Shown: positions 11,101 to 20,830, counted from the stretch's first letter. The stretch is DNA of 64,000 bases from Semisulcospira habei (GCA_036245525.1 BTPG01000005.1:180156198-180220197); one strand, 5' to 3'. Translations and numbers: made by a program. The notes: generated by a model from the letters alone, not told the origin.

Positions 11101-14014
11101 AACCCATCAATATTGCCATCGTCCGTTTTGTTTTGCCATAGCCCAGTTCGTGCATTTAAGTCACCACAGACTATAATGTGACAGTTATTTTCCTTCTCCT
11201 GGATATCGAAAATCAACTGTTCGAGCAACGGGATGTTACTATTTACAGTTTTCTCTTTGTAGTAAGGTGATGACGATGGAGGTATATATGAACACACTAA
11301 AATCACATCTTGCATTAACCCCGCTATAGTTCCTGCTATCTTCACCACTATGGTATTGTCAAGACTAGTATCTATCCTAGTCACGTAACGTGCTATACTT
11401 TTCTTCACAAGAAAAACCACTCCACCGGATCCCCTACCTAGTTTCGACAGTTTGTTGACTGGGGCGTGGAAAACAATAAAGTCACAAAAGGTGATGGAGA
11501 AATCAAACGACAAACTGGTGAATGTTTCTATCAGGCAAGAAAAGTCAAAAGAAGTAATAAAGTTGACAAAATCTGACTCACTTAACTTCTGCACAAGACC
11601 GTCCACATTCCAACACAAGAACCGGGCAGTTTTCTGACGGACAGCATCGCCAGGGCCGGGGCCACACCGCTAGCCGCTCCCCGTGGGACTCCCCTGGCCA
11701 TGACCCCGACCCCTACTACGCCCCGATGTTCCAGACCGGGTCTCGTAGGGTGCTCGCTGGAACATGTCGGTAACACGGGGCTGGCACCTGTCACGCGGCT
11801 GGTCACGACTGCCTGGACCCCCTGCTGCGCTAGCCGGCTGGCTGTGTGAAGTGGTCACGTCACGTGTCTGGCGTGAGGAATCCCGGACAACTGGCAGGGA
11901 ATCCCTGGGTGTTTCCCTGTGTTTACAGGGACTCCTCACAGGAGAGCGTAAAGGCGGTGGTAGGCGGAGACCCGTATCCTCTGTATCCCCCTCGCTCTCG
12001 CCGTTGCTGCAGTCAACACCCGATGCCCGCTGCTGTAGATGCTGGAGGTCGTCACGGACGCTGGCGCGTACAGGCGCCGGGGGATGACCCGTCCCTTCGG
12101 CTGCGGGGGTGCGTCGCTCTTCCGTGTGCAGGCGGCCATTCTTGTAGTAGGCGAACTTTCCTGCCTTTTTCGCCTGCTCGATCGCTGCCCTCTGTCGCCT
12201 GGTCAGATCCGCTGCCATCTTGATGCCGCTGTCCCTGAGGCTGGCCTTGAGGCGCTTGTCCTGCACCACCGACATCTTGTCCCCCCAGCGGCTGAAGCGC
12301 ACGATGAGAGCCCGAGGGTGGGGGTGCTTGACGTTTTCCTTACGGGGACCCACCCTGTGGGCTCTCTCCACGTCGTCGGTAGACCATGTCCTCTGCGTGC
12401 CGCAGTGCTCGTTAAGTACATCCACTATTTTCTAAGCACAGGCGGTGTAGTCCTCCCTTGTAGACTCACGTATACCGATGAACTTTAAGTTGTTTCTGCG
12501 GGAAAATGACTCTAGATTGTCAATTTCATTCTCCAGTTCATCGATGCGCTTGTTTATTGCCGAATCTGATTCTGCCAACTTTCCAATATCAGCTTATCTC
12601 TCATATCTTTCATGTCACCGTGTAACTGTGAGATTTTCTCCTCAATACGTCCATGGTTGGCGTCTATTATCTGTGTCAGTCTCTCGAAGTTGTCCCCTTG
12701 CGCTTTCATCTGGTCCTCAATTTTCTTCTCCATTCTGTCTATAAACGCCGCAAGTTGGTCCTCCGGACCAGGGTTAGGTTCTACGTCGCCTCATCTTTCG
12801 AGCAACGACACGAAGAAAAGTAGCACAACAACACGCATGGCTTTGCTGTGTAGTGTGAGTCCCTTCACACGGCGTGCTGCTTTGTCTGCCTTTCTCTTCA
12901 AAATCCACATTAAAACCGGGCAAAAAAATCCCGATTTTCGCACGTAGTTCTTCAGCACCCGCTGGCATTCTGGTATTTGTCTCTCACGTGATGATTAATG
13001 ATGGCTTAATTAGGAAAAACGTACATTTTTTGTTAGAGGATCCGAATTTTGCGTCCTTTCTCGATCGTGACTAGTGCTCACCTCCGAAGACGGGCGTGTA
13101 GTGGTACTGTTGTAATACGCCTGAATTGTTCAATGTTCAGGTCGAACTCCATAGGCAATAGCTGCCCCTATCCCCCATAATCCGCCAAGTTAGGATCGTC
13201 CATTATCACATATACCCCGAACTATTCAACCAAGAAGGATAAGGATGCATTTTTAAGCTAGTGCCGAACATGACTGGCAACATTAGTTCCCGGCAACAAA
13301 TCGTGGTCATTATGTCTTTTGTTGCAGAAGGGATAGAAACTATTTTAGCCATTTACAATGGCGGCCAGTTCTTCAGATCCCCGGCAACGCACCTGAAGCT
13401 GTCGCCGTTGCATAACGCCGGACTGCACGTGGCCAACCTCACCTGGGCGGACTACGGCACCTACAGTGTCAGGGTCAAGGTCGTAAAGAATGGAGGGCAA
13501 CTGTGGTCCATCTCTCGTGAGGCAATTATCTTCCCTCCAGGTAAACACGTTAGGCAAACATATTGATATTTTTCGCAGCTATGTACGGCATCTATAGGCC
13601 GTGTACCCAATGCGCAAAAGGCAATCGGGCCGACGTCGGCCGCCGTTGGCACGATGGCCTTTTTCTCACTGGTTACCTGCTGTTTAGATGGACTTGCCCT
13701 AATAGTTCACGAGGGTTGTACCTTTCCATGCACTATACTACCACTATCCTTGAACTCGTCATCGCTGATCCATCTACCACTGTGCTCTTGTCATAAAGGC
13801 AAATGTGTGTGTGCTGTCTAGATGCCCCAGTCTTGGATGGGGGTCGCCTGGTGGCCCAGAGAGTGCGCGTGCCGGTGACAGACAACGTGACTGGAGAACT
13901 ACACGTGCAGCTCAAATGCGGCGCGTTCCTCGCTCTCGGCAGCAGACCGCTATCTGTCGTGTGGAAGGTACATTTGTCACAGTGGAGCAGTACATGCATG
14001 CGAAAAATCAGTCC

Positions 14015-14082
<68 letters not shown>

Positions 14083-17000
14083 TTGGTGGAAGGGGGACTG
14101 AGAAGGTGCTCTACAAGTACGAGTTTGACAGACGGATCAACCTTGACATCTTAGTCTTATTTATTAATATATTATATTATTATTATTACTTGATTTTTTT
14201 TATTTTATGTTTTATTTATTTATATTTCATAAATATTAATAATAATAATAATAATAATAATAAGTACTTATATAGCGATTAATCTTAATCAAAAGCTCTA
14301 AGCGCTTTACAATCTGTACACAAAAGTAAAAATACAATGACATATGCACATAATTAAAACATAATACCCGAACACACCACACAATGAACTAAACAACAAT
14401 GCATACATGTTCTAATTAACATTCAGTCTAAAACAAGGAGGGTTACAGAACTACATCTAAGGCATCAAACACTGGCAGTTATTGAAAGTAAAGCTTGAAG
14501 AGGTGAGTTTTCAACGACCTCTTGAATTCAGAGAAACTGTTTCTGACCTCAAGAGGAAGTGTATTCCATAACACTGGGGCTTGATAAACAAAAGTGCGCT
14601 GACCAAATGTTTTAGTTTGGACAGAAGGTACACACAAATTCAGGGTTTGTATTTTTATATATTTTTGTTTGTTTGTTTGTTTGTTGGAATGGGGAGGGAG
14701 GAGTTGTTCTGAGAAGATGCCCTACATGCATGTTCGCGGCAGACGGATCGACCTCAATAGCTTAGTGGCACATCTCTATTACAGGATTCGCTATCCCAGT
14801 GCGAAAAGACAAATGAGGATCTTTAGATGATAAATGGACGATGTGCGATCCACATTAACGCAGCAGGAATTTAAACATAATGACATTAGCTTTCATTCAT
14901 GAGCTTTCAAGTATACAACGCACTGATGTGTATCCTAACTTATGTCGTAGCGAGAAGTTTTTTTTTTTAAACAGCAAGTTCATCGTGTATTATCCTAACA
15001 TTATTACGACAAGTCATCTACTAAAATTGAAAGTAGATGTGAAAAGGTAAGAGACTTTGTTGATTTCAGACACCGTCAGGACAAACCGTACCCAGCACTG
15101 AGAGATCCGCAGAAAGCTTCTTCCTGACTCTGCCGAATCCCATACAGGGCGGCACCTACTCCTGTCACATTGAAAACGACACACCGCTCCAGGCGTGCGT
15201 GAAAAACGCCCACTCCATGTCGTCTTTGAAGAGAGGAGCGTTTGTACAGCTGGATGAGGTGGAGACCCAACTCAGCATACTGGGAGCGCAAGCCAAGACT
15301 CTGTTCTCACGGGATCAGGACGTGAGGTCATCGTTGAAAAAGGAGGTCAGTCTTCAGCAGAATGCATAAAAGAAGAAGACGGGAGGGGCAGGTGGAATAG
15401 AAGGAGTGGCCCAATGCGCAAAAGGACATTGGGCCGACGACGGCCACCTTCGGCCCGCACACGTCCGTGCGCGGGCCAGCTGCGGCATATGTCGGTTCGA
15501 TGGCCTTCGCGCACTGGGAGATAAGTATTAGGTGTGGGGTTTCACGTGTGGGGACGTTACAGACTCCCAATCAATGTGTACTCACAAACCAGATAGATGA
15601 GGCTAGCGCTGGCAGAATTGTACACAAACCAAGGGGAATCACTCAGCGGTGGACAGACAAACAGTTAGATCCCCTGCCCCCGCCTATCAGGCACCCAATC
15701 GCCAGCCCACAGAGAAATACGCAGGTATAGAACAAGACGATCCACTGCATCCTTTATTGTGAATCCGTGACAGTGTGAAACCCCACATATGAAACCCCAC
15801 GTAGAGGGCGGCACCTACTCCTGTCACATTGAAAACGACACAGATTTACCTTTTCACGTCTACTTTCAATTTTAGTAGATGACTTGTCATAATAATGTTA
15901 GGATAATACACGATGAACTTGTCGTTTAAAAAAATAACTTCTCGCTACGACATGAGTTAGGATACGCATCAATGCTTTGTATACTTGACAGCTCACGCAT
16001 GAAAGCCGGTGTCATTACGTTTAAATTCCTGCTGCGTTAATGTGGATCGCACATCGTCCATTTTGGATCTAAAGCATCGTCTCAGAACAACACCTCCCCC
16101 TCCCAACAAACAAACAAAAACAAAAAAAAATTTTTTTTTTAAACCTGAAGTTGTGTGTACCCTCTGTCCAAACTAAAACATTTGGTCAACCCACTTGTGT
16201 TTATCAAGCCCAAGTGTTATGAAATACACTTCCTCTCTGAGGTCAGAAACAGTGCTTCAGCATCTCTGACTTCAAGAGGTCGTTGAAAGCACTACAAGAT
16301 GCACTACAAGATGCACTAGAGGATGCAGATGATCGTCTTGTTCTATACCTGCGTATTTCTCTGTGGGCTGGCGATTAGGTGCCTGATAGGCGGGGGCAGG
16401 GGATCTAACTGTTTGTCTGTCCAGCGCTGAGTGATTCCCCTTGGTTTGTGTACAATCAATGTTTGCACTGCTATCGCATACTGAGAGCGCAAGCCAAGTC
16501 TCTATTCTCGCGAGTCAGGACGTGGGGTCATCGTTGAAGAATGTCAATCTTCTACGCCAAGAGTGCAGTGACTTTGGACATGGATATCGAAGTTAAGTTC
16601 TGGTTAGTCGTCAGCAGAATAAATGATAGAAGGAGACGGGAGGGAGGGGGGGAGAAAGGGAGTGGTCCAATGCGCAAAAGACCATCGGGCCTACGTCGAC
16701 CGCCGTTGGCTGGCGCGGCACAGCCGGGCGCGGGCCAACGGCGGCCGACATCGGCCCCATGACCTTTGCGCACAGGGGTATGAGTAGTAGGTGTGGGGGT
16801 TCATATGTGGGGTTTCACACTGTCACGGATTCACAATAAATGTGTGCAGCAATCACAAATGTGGAAAAGATAAGATTTAGCCGTCGTGGCCGTCTTAACA
16901 CCGATCGATGTTCCTATCTTTGTAACTTGTCATCTAAAGACTACACACAAGTGCTAGAGATACAGTGACCAAGATAGGACTAGAGGGGTGCGACTTTGGC

Positions 17001-18424
17001 TTGTTGCACGTCAATACCAGTGCTGGACAATTCACTACAAGACTTAGCCCCGAGCAGTTACTAGGGTATAGTGCTATTATTGGCTTGACCTCATCAGGCG
17101 ACAAACTAATCTGGGACTACCCTTGAATTATCATGGTCTGCAACTGGTTCATATAGCCGTTAGATGACACCTCCTGAATTTATTTGGGAAATGCAGCCGT
17201 GCGGTTAAATGGGTTAACACAAGCCTTTCCTTATTCCAAGGTGAGCGAGCTACACGAGGAATTGTCTGAGAGAAAGAAGACGGAGCAGGATCTTCAGAGA
17301 CAGGTGGAGGTCCTCAGTACAAGCACTCACGACGTGCGATCTGCATACACACAACTCGCTGAACAGCTACAAGAGTTGGGAAAACAACATTCACGAATAG
17401 GTAGATACGGTTGGGAACATTCTGCACTGATACACTAAATCGACCATGGTACACACAGCCCCTCCCAGTGCGCAATGGCCTTCGGGCCGATGTCGGCCAC
17501 TGTTGGCACGCGCACGGCCGTGCTCGAGCCAACGGTGGCCGACGTAGGCCTGCTGACCTTTTGCGTATTGGGCTAGCAGTAAGTGAGTCGGGTGTTTTCA
17601 GTGGCGGTAGTGCCTACGAAGACAAGACGTACCTTCGATCCGAAACCACCGCCGAAGTGCGTTAATATGACGTTAACTTAAGAGAACCCAATGCGCCTTT
17701 TGCGCATTGGGAAATAACTCCAATGCAGAATCAAATTGAAGCAGAGATCACAGTTCTATTACTTGAAATTTTAGAAATGTGTCAATCCGCGGCATGGTGA
17801 AATACTAACATGACTCGACAGAAACACATCATATGTTTGGTAATTCTGTCAAATGTCATGTGAAACAGATAGCAAAAATATTAAAGAGCAACCAGAACAT
17901 TATTTCCAGGTTTTAATGGAACCTTCAGGCACTGGATCAGTATTTATTATGGACTATTTGCTTCAGCATCTATGACCTTCCGTGTGAAACCCACACAGTT
18001 GCTAGTAGACAGACCAACAAAAAAGAAAGTACAGCTGTTGCAAATCGCGGCAGAAAGAACACTAGAAGAAAGAGAATCAAATTTATATTGTCTGCTATCC
18101 ATCAAAGTCTAGGAACCTCGTTCCCATTCATAATGTTAGGTCGGGTTTGAAAACCACTTTTCGATTTTTCGGCCCCTGGAAACAAAGTCTAGCGTCGTGG
18201 AGGCCTTTTGTATCAGATTGAAGGCCCCAAACAAAATGTTGGAACCCTCACCCCCCCCCCCCTCACCAACCCCTCAGCCCCCCCCCCCCTTACCCCCTCC
18301 CCCACCCCACCCCGAGGTAACTGATCCACCCCTGTAAATGATTATGTGTTTGAGGGCCAAGTCGGATTTAGGAGCAGAAGCGTTTAAATGTACGCATGCG
18401 GACAAGCACACGCACACACACAAA

Positions 18425-18478
<54 letters not shown>

Positions 18479-18491
18479 CACGCGCACACAA

Positions 18492-18589
<98 letters not shown>

Positions 18590-20157
18590 CCAGGCAGCCG
18601 TCGTGAGGAGACCGTTCTTGTTCGTGTTCACATTGGCCATACTTATATCACACACTCCTTCTTATTAAAAGGGGAGGAACGCCCCTGCTGCTTCGCCTGC
18701 GACGAGCCGTTTTCATTGAAGCACTTCTTGACATCATGTGCTGACCTAATCGATATACCGCGGAAACTCGACACTCTACAGCAGACTCTTTGAAGGTTTT
18801 GTTCCGGGACTTTCCCTCAGACAAAATCTTTAGCTTTCTAAAGAAAGCCATTTTGTTTTACAAAATTTAAGTCTCTGTAGTCTGTGCAAAGCTGACTGTT
18901 CTTATGAACTTTCAAAGTCTGTAGACATGTACGATTGAAACTGTGTGACGTTTTAGCTAAGATTACTTTAAACTACTGTATTTATATCATGTTTTAAGAC
19001 CTTTGTCTTCATCTGACTGACCAGACTTTTACCCTTCCCGCCGTGAGATGGCTTTAGTCACCTGGGCTTGGCATTAACCCCAATAACTAACTAACTAACA
19101 AACTAACCACGCAACCGGTAAAAAAATCCTTCAGCGTTACCTTCACTAGAGTTTACTAGTTACAAAGCAATTTTATTCTACAGATGCTGTGTACGTACGG
19201 TGGGGCAGTCAGGCATGTCCAGATACGGCTGAGATGGTGTACTCAGGTATGTCAATTTCTAATCGTACGTGACTTTATTTTCATGTTAACTTCGGGTTTT
19301 ATAGTGTGGAAGAGACTCATGCACGATGCCATTGCGTCATATTGTCTACGACTCTTAAAACGATTACACGACTTTGTTAACCCTGTCACTGCCGGGATAC
19401 AAAACACCACCAAACTGCAATAAGCACAGACGCACATCAGACTTGGGTCCTGATGTGTGTCTATGCCTCTTGCTGGCTCCATTTGTTCTTGACACTTTCT
19501 TCAAGCTTTCCGTTTGTGGTTGTTTACTAGCATGACTGGTTTGTGACCTCTGGCAGTGCAGGGGTTATACATAACAACCAAGTAAGCAAAAGGTCATCAA
19601 GTCGACGTCGATAACAATTGGTCGTCCGCGAACACCTGTGTGCGGGCTGAAGTGGCCGACGTCGACTCGAGGCACCTTTGCTCACTGATACTGTCTGATC
19701 AGGTGTTGGTGGAGGCGGAGACTTCACACATTCCGGAGCACCGTCCAACCTGCTCTGCCTGCCCAGAGACCCCGTGTATGACGATCACCCGTCGGCAGCT
19801 TACAACGCGCTACTGTACGGAGCTGAATACGAGACCAGACCATACAAAGCTCACGATCTGGATGTTGTCTGCGCCGTGTGTGTCTCCCCCCGCCCGTTGA
19901 TCCTCATGATCCCGGCCACCAACAAGTGCCATCCCGGGTGGACATCGGAGTATTCTGGGTACCTCATGGCTGGTTATCACGGTCACACTGCAGGAACGGA
20001 ATACGTGTGTATGGATAAAGCGATGGAGGGAGACCACGCTTCTAGTGCGGACCACAATGGGAAGCTGTCTTTTTTCGTGACTGGGCATTGTGGAAGTCTC
20101 CCCTGCCCTCCTTACGTGCATGGCAAGGTGATCACCTGTGTTGTGTGCTCAAAATAA
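7254..20157 (+). CDS. Secreted Ig-Ig-coiled-coil protein with C4-like C-terminal domain (8 exons)
   Basis: Exons: 7254-7311, 7747-7893, 13328-13540, 13822-13967, 15070-15345, 17241-17400, 19184-19246, 19703-20157. All junctions are GT-AG, phases match (1,1,1,0,0,1,1), and the 1518-nt frame encodes 505 residues. Residues 1-19 form a signal peptide (AVSICITVVAVLG). Ig1 spans about 28-138 with W64 and DYGTY but no canonical disulfide pair. Ig2 spans 140-235 with C172, W187 and C220. Residues 245-333 are heptad-rich coiled coil. Residues 334-505 match the domain annotated short-chain collagen C4-like in molluscs (VYVRWG, LLYGAEYE, YSGYLMAGY, LPCPPY, CVVCSK). No Gly-X-Y collagen repeat is present. 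The order resembles molluscan FREPs with the fibrinogen head replaced, so a secreted, oligomeric recognition protein is inferred. N-glycosylation motifs occur at NLT, NVT and NDT. Exon calls rest on sequence only; alternative first exons cannot be excluded. Confidence 0.85.
7372..7438. mobile_element. Family B hairpin in intron 1
   Basis: Arms resemble GCAAGAGGCATAGATCCTCA and its complement around a GC-rich centre (CCCCGCAGGCGCGG), with mismatches. This core recurs about 18 times in the window. Confidence 0.7.
7747..7893 (+). CDS. Exon 2: Ig1, first half
   Basis: Acceptor TTTCACAG, donor GTGAAA, phases 1 to 1. It encodes EEVSLPWQF, where Trp sits at the usual Ig B-strand Cys position, and VEWYK, the conserved core Trp. 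Confidence 0.85.
7924..7939. repeat. Target-site duplication, left copy (16 bp)
   Basis: cgaagacgggcgtgta is repeated exactly at 13,085-13,100 on the other side of the antisense LINE. Confidence 0.85.
8096..8145. repeat. (CA)n microsatellite in LINE 3' UTR
   Basis: Uninterrupted CA repeat within the 3' UTR of the antisense LINE. Confidence 0.95.
8249..11618 (-). pseudogene. LINE ORF2: endonuclease, reverse transcriptase, C-terminal CCHC-like motif
   Basis: From 11,618 the endonuclease reads CWNVDGLVQKL, VCSYIPPSSS and CGDLNARTG. Frames shift near 10,200-10,270 and near 9,990-10,060. The RT then reads NYRGVSLLSVISK, GFRQGYSTVDHIF, FIDYKRAFDSVDR, GVRQGCLASPVIFS, LLFADDVALL and YKYLGFTL. Near the C-terminus a Cys/His cluster, CPFC followed by EEHFLLYC, resembles the zinc-binding tail of several LINE proteins. 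Catalytic residues are intact, but the two frameshifts inactivate this copy. Confidence 0.85.
11670..12968 (-). pseudogene. LINE ORF1 (nucleic-acid-binding protein), broken
   Basis: The likely start is at 12,968 (MPAGAEELRAKIG). The frame breaks, and the remaining C-terminal half at 12,425-11,670 reads DDVERAHRVGPR, RALIVRFSRWGDK and LTRRQRAAIEQ, a pattern seen in LINE ORF1 proteins with an RRM-like core. ORF1 normally coats the element RNA. The last third is rich in Ser, Arg and Gly. It ends about 50 nt before ORF2. Confidence 0.75.
13085..13100. repeat. Target-site duplication, right copy (16 bp)
   Basis: Exact partner of 7,924-7,939. Confidence 0.85.
13130..13245 (+). repeat. Dispersed retroposon tail fragment
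   Basis: The stretch around CTCCATAGGCAATAG and CCCCGAACTATTCAACC matches 55,835-55,965, where it ends in (AACC)n. Probably a LINE or SINE 3' end. Confidence 0.55.
13328..13540 (+). CDS. Exon 3: Ig1, second half
   Basis: Acceptor TTTTGTTGCAG, donor GTAAAC, phases 1 to 1. It encodes LHVANLTWADYGTYSV, the Ig F-strand motif with Val where the second Cys is expected. Confidence 0.85.
13600..13665. mobile_element. Family C hairpin fragment in intron 3
   Basis: CCCAATGCGCAAAAGGC, then CGGGCCGACGTCGGCC, then GATGGCCTTTTT: one half and part of the other half of the GC-rich family C hairpin. Confidence 0.65.
13822..13967 (+). CDS. Exon 4: Ig2, first half
   Basis: Acceptor GTGCTGTCTAG, donor GTACAT, phases 1 to 0. 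It encodes VQLKCGAF and SVVWK, the Ig B and C strands. Confidence 0.85.
14017..14081. repeat. (AAT)n tract in intron 4
   Basis: AAT repeat turning into ATT repeat just after exon 4. Confidence 0.95.
14236..14660. repeat. Dispersed repeat with (AAT)n end
   Basis: It begins with AAT repeats and AAGTACTTATATAGCG, then CTAAGCGCTTTACAATC, a terminal arrangement shared with other AAT-ended repeats in the window (39,181 and 42,858). The distal part is also present in inverted form near 16,140-16,300. Confidence 0.6.
14500..15064. repeat. Left arm of an inverted duplication in introns 4 and 5
   Basis: This intron 4 sequence, running up to the exon 5 acceptor, is present in reverse complement at 15,843-16,300 with moderate divergence. 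Shared landmarks are GTAGCGAGAAGTT, CGACAAGTCATCTAC and AAATGGACGATGTGCGATCC. Confidence 0.75.
15070..15345 (+). CDS. Exon 5: Ig2, second half, and start of coiled coil
   Basis: Acceptor TTGATTTCAG, donor GTCAGT, phases 0 to 0. It encodes GGTYSCHIEND (Ig F strand), then the heptad-like stretch from VQLDEVETQL onward. Parts of this exon are repeated downstream at 15,805-15,842 and 16,476-16,540. Confidence 0.85.
15413..15525. mobile_element. Family C hairpin in intron 5
   Basis: Arms CCAATGCGCAAAAGG and TTCGCGCACTGGG surround a CpG-rich stem (GGCCGACGACGGCC, GCACACGTCCGTGCGC). Confidence 0.7.
15604..15745. repeat. Inverted repeat arm (family F), left
   Basis: The sequence from TGTACACAAACCAAGGGG to ACAAGACGATC recurs inverted at 16,311-16,455. 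Related sequence is at 23,130-23,260 and as a self-palindrome at 37,937-38,090. Confidence 0.7.
15805..15842 (+). pseudogene. 38-nt exact copy of part of exon 5
   Basis: Identical to 15,146-15,183 (encoding GGTYSCHIENDT). It is followed directly by inverted intron sequence, so it is not a usable exon. Confidence 0.85.
15843..16300. repeat. Right arm of the inverted duplication
   Basis: Reverse complement of 14,500-15,064, with small gaps. Confidence 0.75.
16311..16455. repeat. Inverted repeat arm (family F), right
   Basis: Reverse complement of 15,604-15,745. Confidence 0.7.
16476..16815 (+). pseudogene. Degenerate second copy of exon 5 end and start of intron 5
   Basis: 16,476-16,540 matches exon 5 from 15,275 to 15,345 with substitutions. 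After about 65 extra bases the match resumes into intron 5 at GTCAGCAGAATAAA and includes a second family C hairpin (16,667-16,780) in the same relative place as the one at 15,413. The donor site equivalent is lost. Confidence 0.75.
16667..16780. mobile_element. Family C hairpin, duplicated copy
   Basis: Stem GGGCCTACGTCGACCGCCG and its near complement, with an inner GGCGCGGCACAGCCGGGCGC loop. It corresponds to 15,413-15,525. Confidence 0.7.
17241..17400 (+). CDS. Exon 6: coiled-coil stalk
   Basis: Acceptor CTTATTCCAAG, donor GTAGAT, phases 0 to 1. The 53 residues are charged and heptad-patterned (VSELHEELSERKKTEQDL), as in an oligomerising helix. Confidence 0.85.
17462..17573. mobile_element. 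Family C hairpin in intron 6
   Basis: CCCAGTGCGCAATGGCC and TTTTGCGTATTGGG ends, with inner stem GCACGCGCACGGCCGTGC. Confidence 0.7.
18408..18591. repeat. (CA)n microsatellite in intron 6
   Basis: Long CA tract with a few interruptions. Open frames across it are low-complexity artefacts. Confidence 0.95.
18598..19112 (+). mobile_element. 5'-truncated LINE: C-terminus and 3' tail
   Basis: It translates to REETVLVRVHIGHTYITHSF and then CFACDEPFSLKHFLTSC, the Cys/His tail found after RNase H or RT in I/Jockey-like LINEs, with a stop at about 18,793. The 3' UTR ends with GCCGTGAGATGGCTTTAG and (TAAC)n. Related pieces are at 6,437, 53,667 and 63,747. Confidence 0.8.
19184..19246 (+). CDS. Exon 7: start of C4-like domain
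   Basis: Acceptor TTATTCTACAG, donor GTATGT, phases 1 to 1. It encodes DAVYVRWGSQACP, the opening motif of the C4-like domain. Confidence 0.85.
19560..19690. mobile_element. Family C-like hairpin in intron 7
   Basis: AAGCAAAAGGTCATCAAGTC and GACTCGAGGCACCTTTGCTC as imperfect arms around CGAACACCTGTGTGCGGG. It abuts the exon 8 acceptor region. Confidence 0.55.
19703..20157 (+). CDS. Exon 8: C4-like recognition domain and stop
   Basis: Acceptor CTGTCTGATCAG in phase 1. It encodes 151 residues with LLCLPRDPVY, LLYGAEYE, CAVCVS, CHPGWTSEYSGYLMAGY, TEYVCMD and LPCPPYVHGKVITCVVCSK, then TAA at 20,155. Cysteines are regularly spaced, as expected for an extracellular disulfide-bonded domain. Confidence 0.9.
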
Positions 20158-20158
20158 A
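20153..20158 (+). promoter_or_regulatory. AATAAA overlapping the stop codon
   Basis: The hexamer shares bases with the TAA stop of the Ig/C4-like gene. If it is the polyadenylation signal the 3' UTR would be very short. It may be incidental. Confidence 0.4.
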
Positions 20159-20534
20159 CTGCGCATCCTAGAAACTTTTAACTTTGAAGACACTGGTCAC
20201 ACACAGACACCAACATACGACTGTGAATCGCTTTAGAAATGGGAGGGTTAATACCTTGCGCATTTCAAACCTTCACACGATATAAAATCTAACTTACGCT
20301 GGAAAGACACATAAAGCTATGTACATATACTATTGCCAATCTTGGGTCTTATTACGCACTGTGAAAAGTGATATTTGCATTGTATTGCAGTCGACATTAC
20401 TTATAACATGGTCGGATATAAGTAACGTCGGATATAACAACACTTTATTTTCAAAAACACTTTTCCAATATAAATCAAATCACTTATATCAGACTTCGAA
20501 TATAAACAAGATGAGATAAACCATTACCTGTTGT

Positions 20535-20830
20535 CTTTGACTTGATTCTGATGTTGAAATAAGGACCTATCTCCTACTGAAAAAGCCTCGCGGATTTGCT
20601 AATGCCGCGTTACAGTAGTGAGCCTATAAAGGGAACTGTGCATATGTGTCATTGTTTTGAAAAACGTCATTCGCAATAACCTAATTTTATTGTTTACGTA
20701 ATTTTAAATTTTACGTAATATGCGTTTCACTTTGGCTTCTAGACTTGAGAAAAATGGTGACAAAACTAGAATTTCACGGTGCAATTTCAGTTGCTATAAA
20801 TTATGTGAGATACATGATATGCTATTGAAC
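20535..20830 (+). repeat. Dispersed repeat family E
   Basis: GATTCTGATGTTGAA, GCGTTTCACTTTGGCTTC and CTTGAGAAAAATGGTG recur in the same order at 55,610-55,705 and 56,535-56,712, where other DNA lies in between. Nature unknown. Confidence 0.6.

Larger units (their letters stand above)
7940..13084 (-). mobile_element. Full-length antisense non-LTR retrotransposon in intron 2
   Basis: A 5.1-kb element lies between exact 16-bp direct repeats. On the minus strand it runs: 5' UTR, ORF1 (12,968 to 11,670, broken), ORF2 (11,618 to 8,249, broken), then a 3' UTR holding a long TG/CA tract (8,096-8,145) and an AATAAA signal (7,952-7,957 on the plus strand) about 12 nt before the end. It inserted into intron 2 of the Ig/C4-like gene, against the gene's direction. 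Clade not assigned. Confidence 0.9.

Noticed and set aside
11764..12488. Plus-strand ORFs opposite LINE ORF1
   Set aside because: GC-rich mirror frames; the minus strand carries the recognised ORF1.
13805..14101. Alternative frame ORF over exon 4 running into Ile repeats
   Set aside because: Phase does not match the neighbouring exons, and the tail is the AAT tract.
18274..18793. Long ORFs on both strands across the CA repeat, and similar ones at 20,787-21,233, 30,441-30,653 and 44,547-44,951
   Set aside because: They are Thr/His or Cys/Val alternations produced by dinucleotide repeats. Only the LINE C-terminus at 18,598 onward is real.
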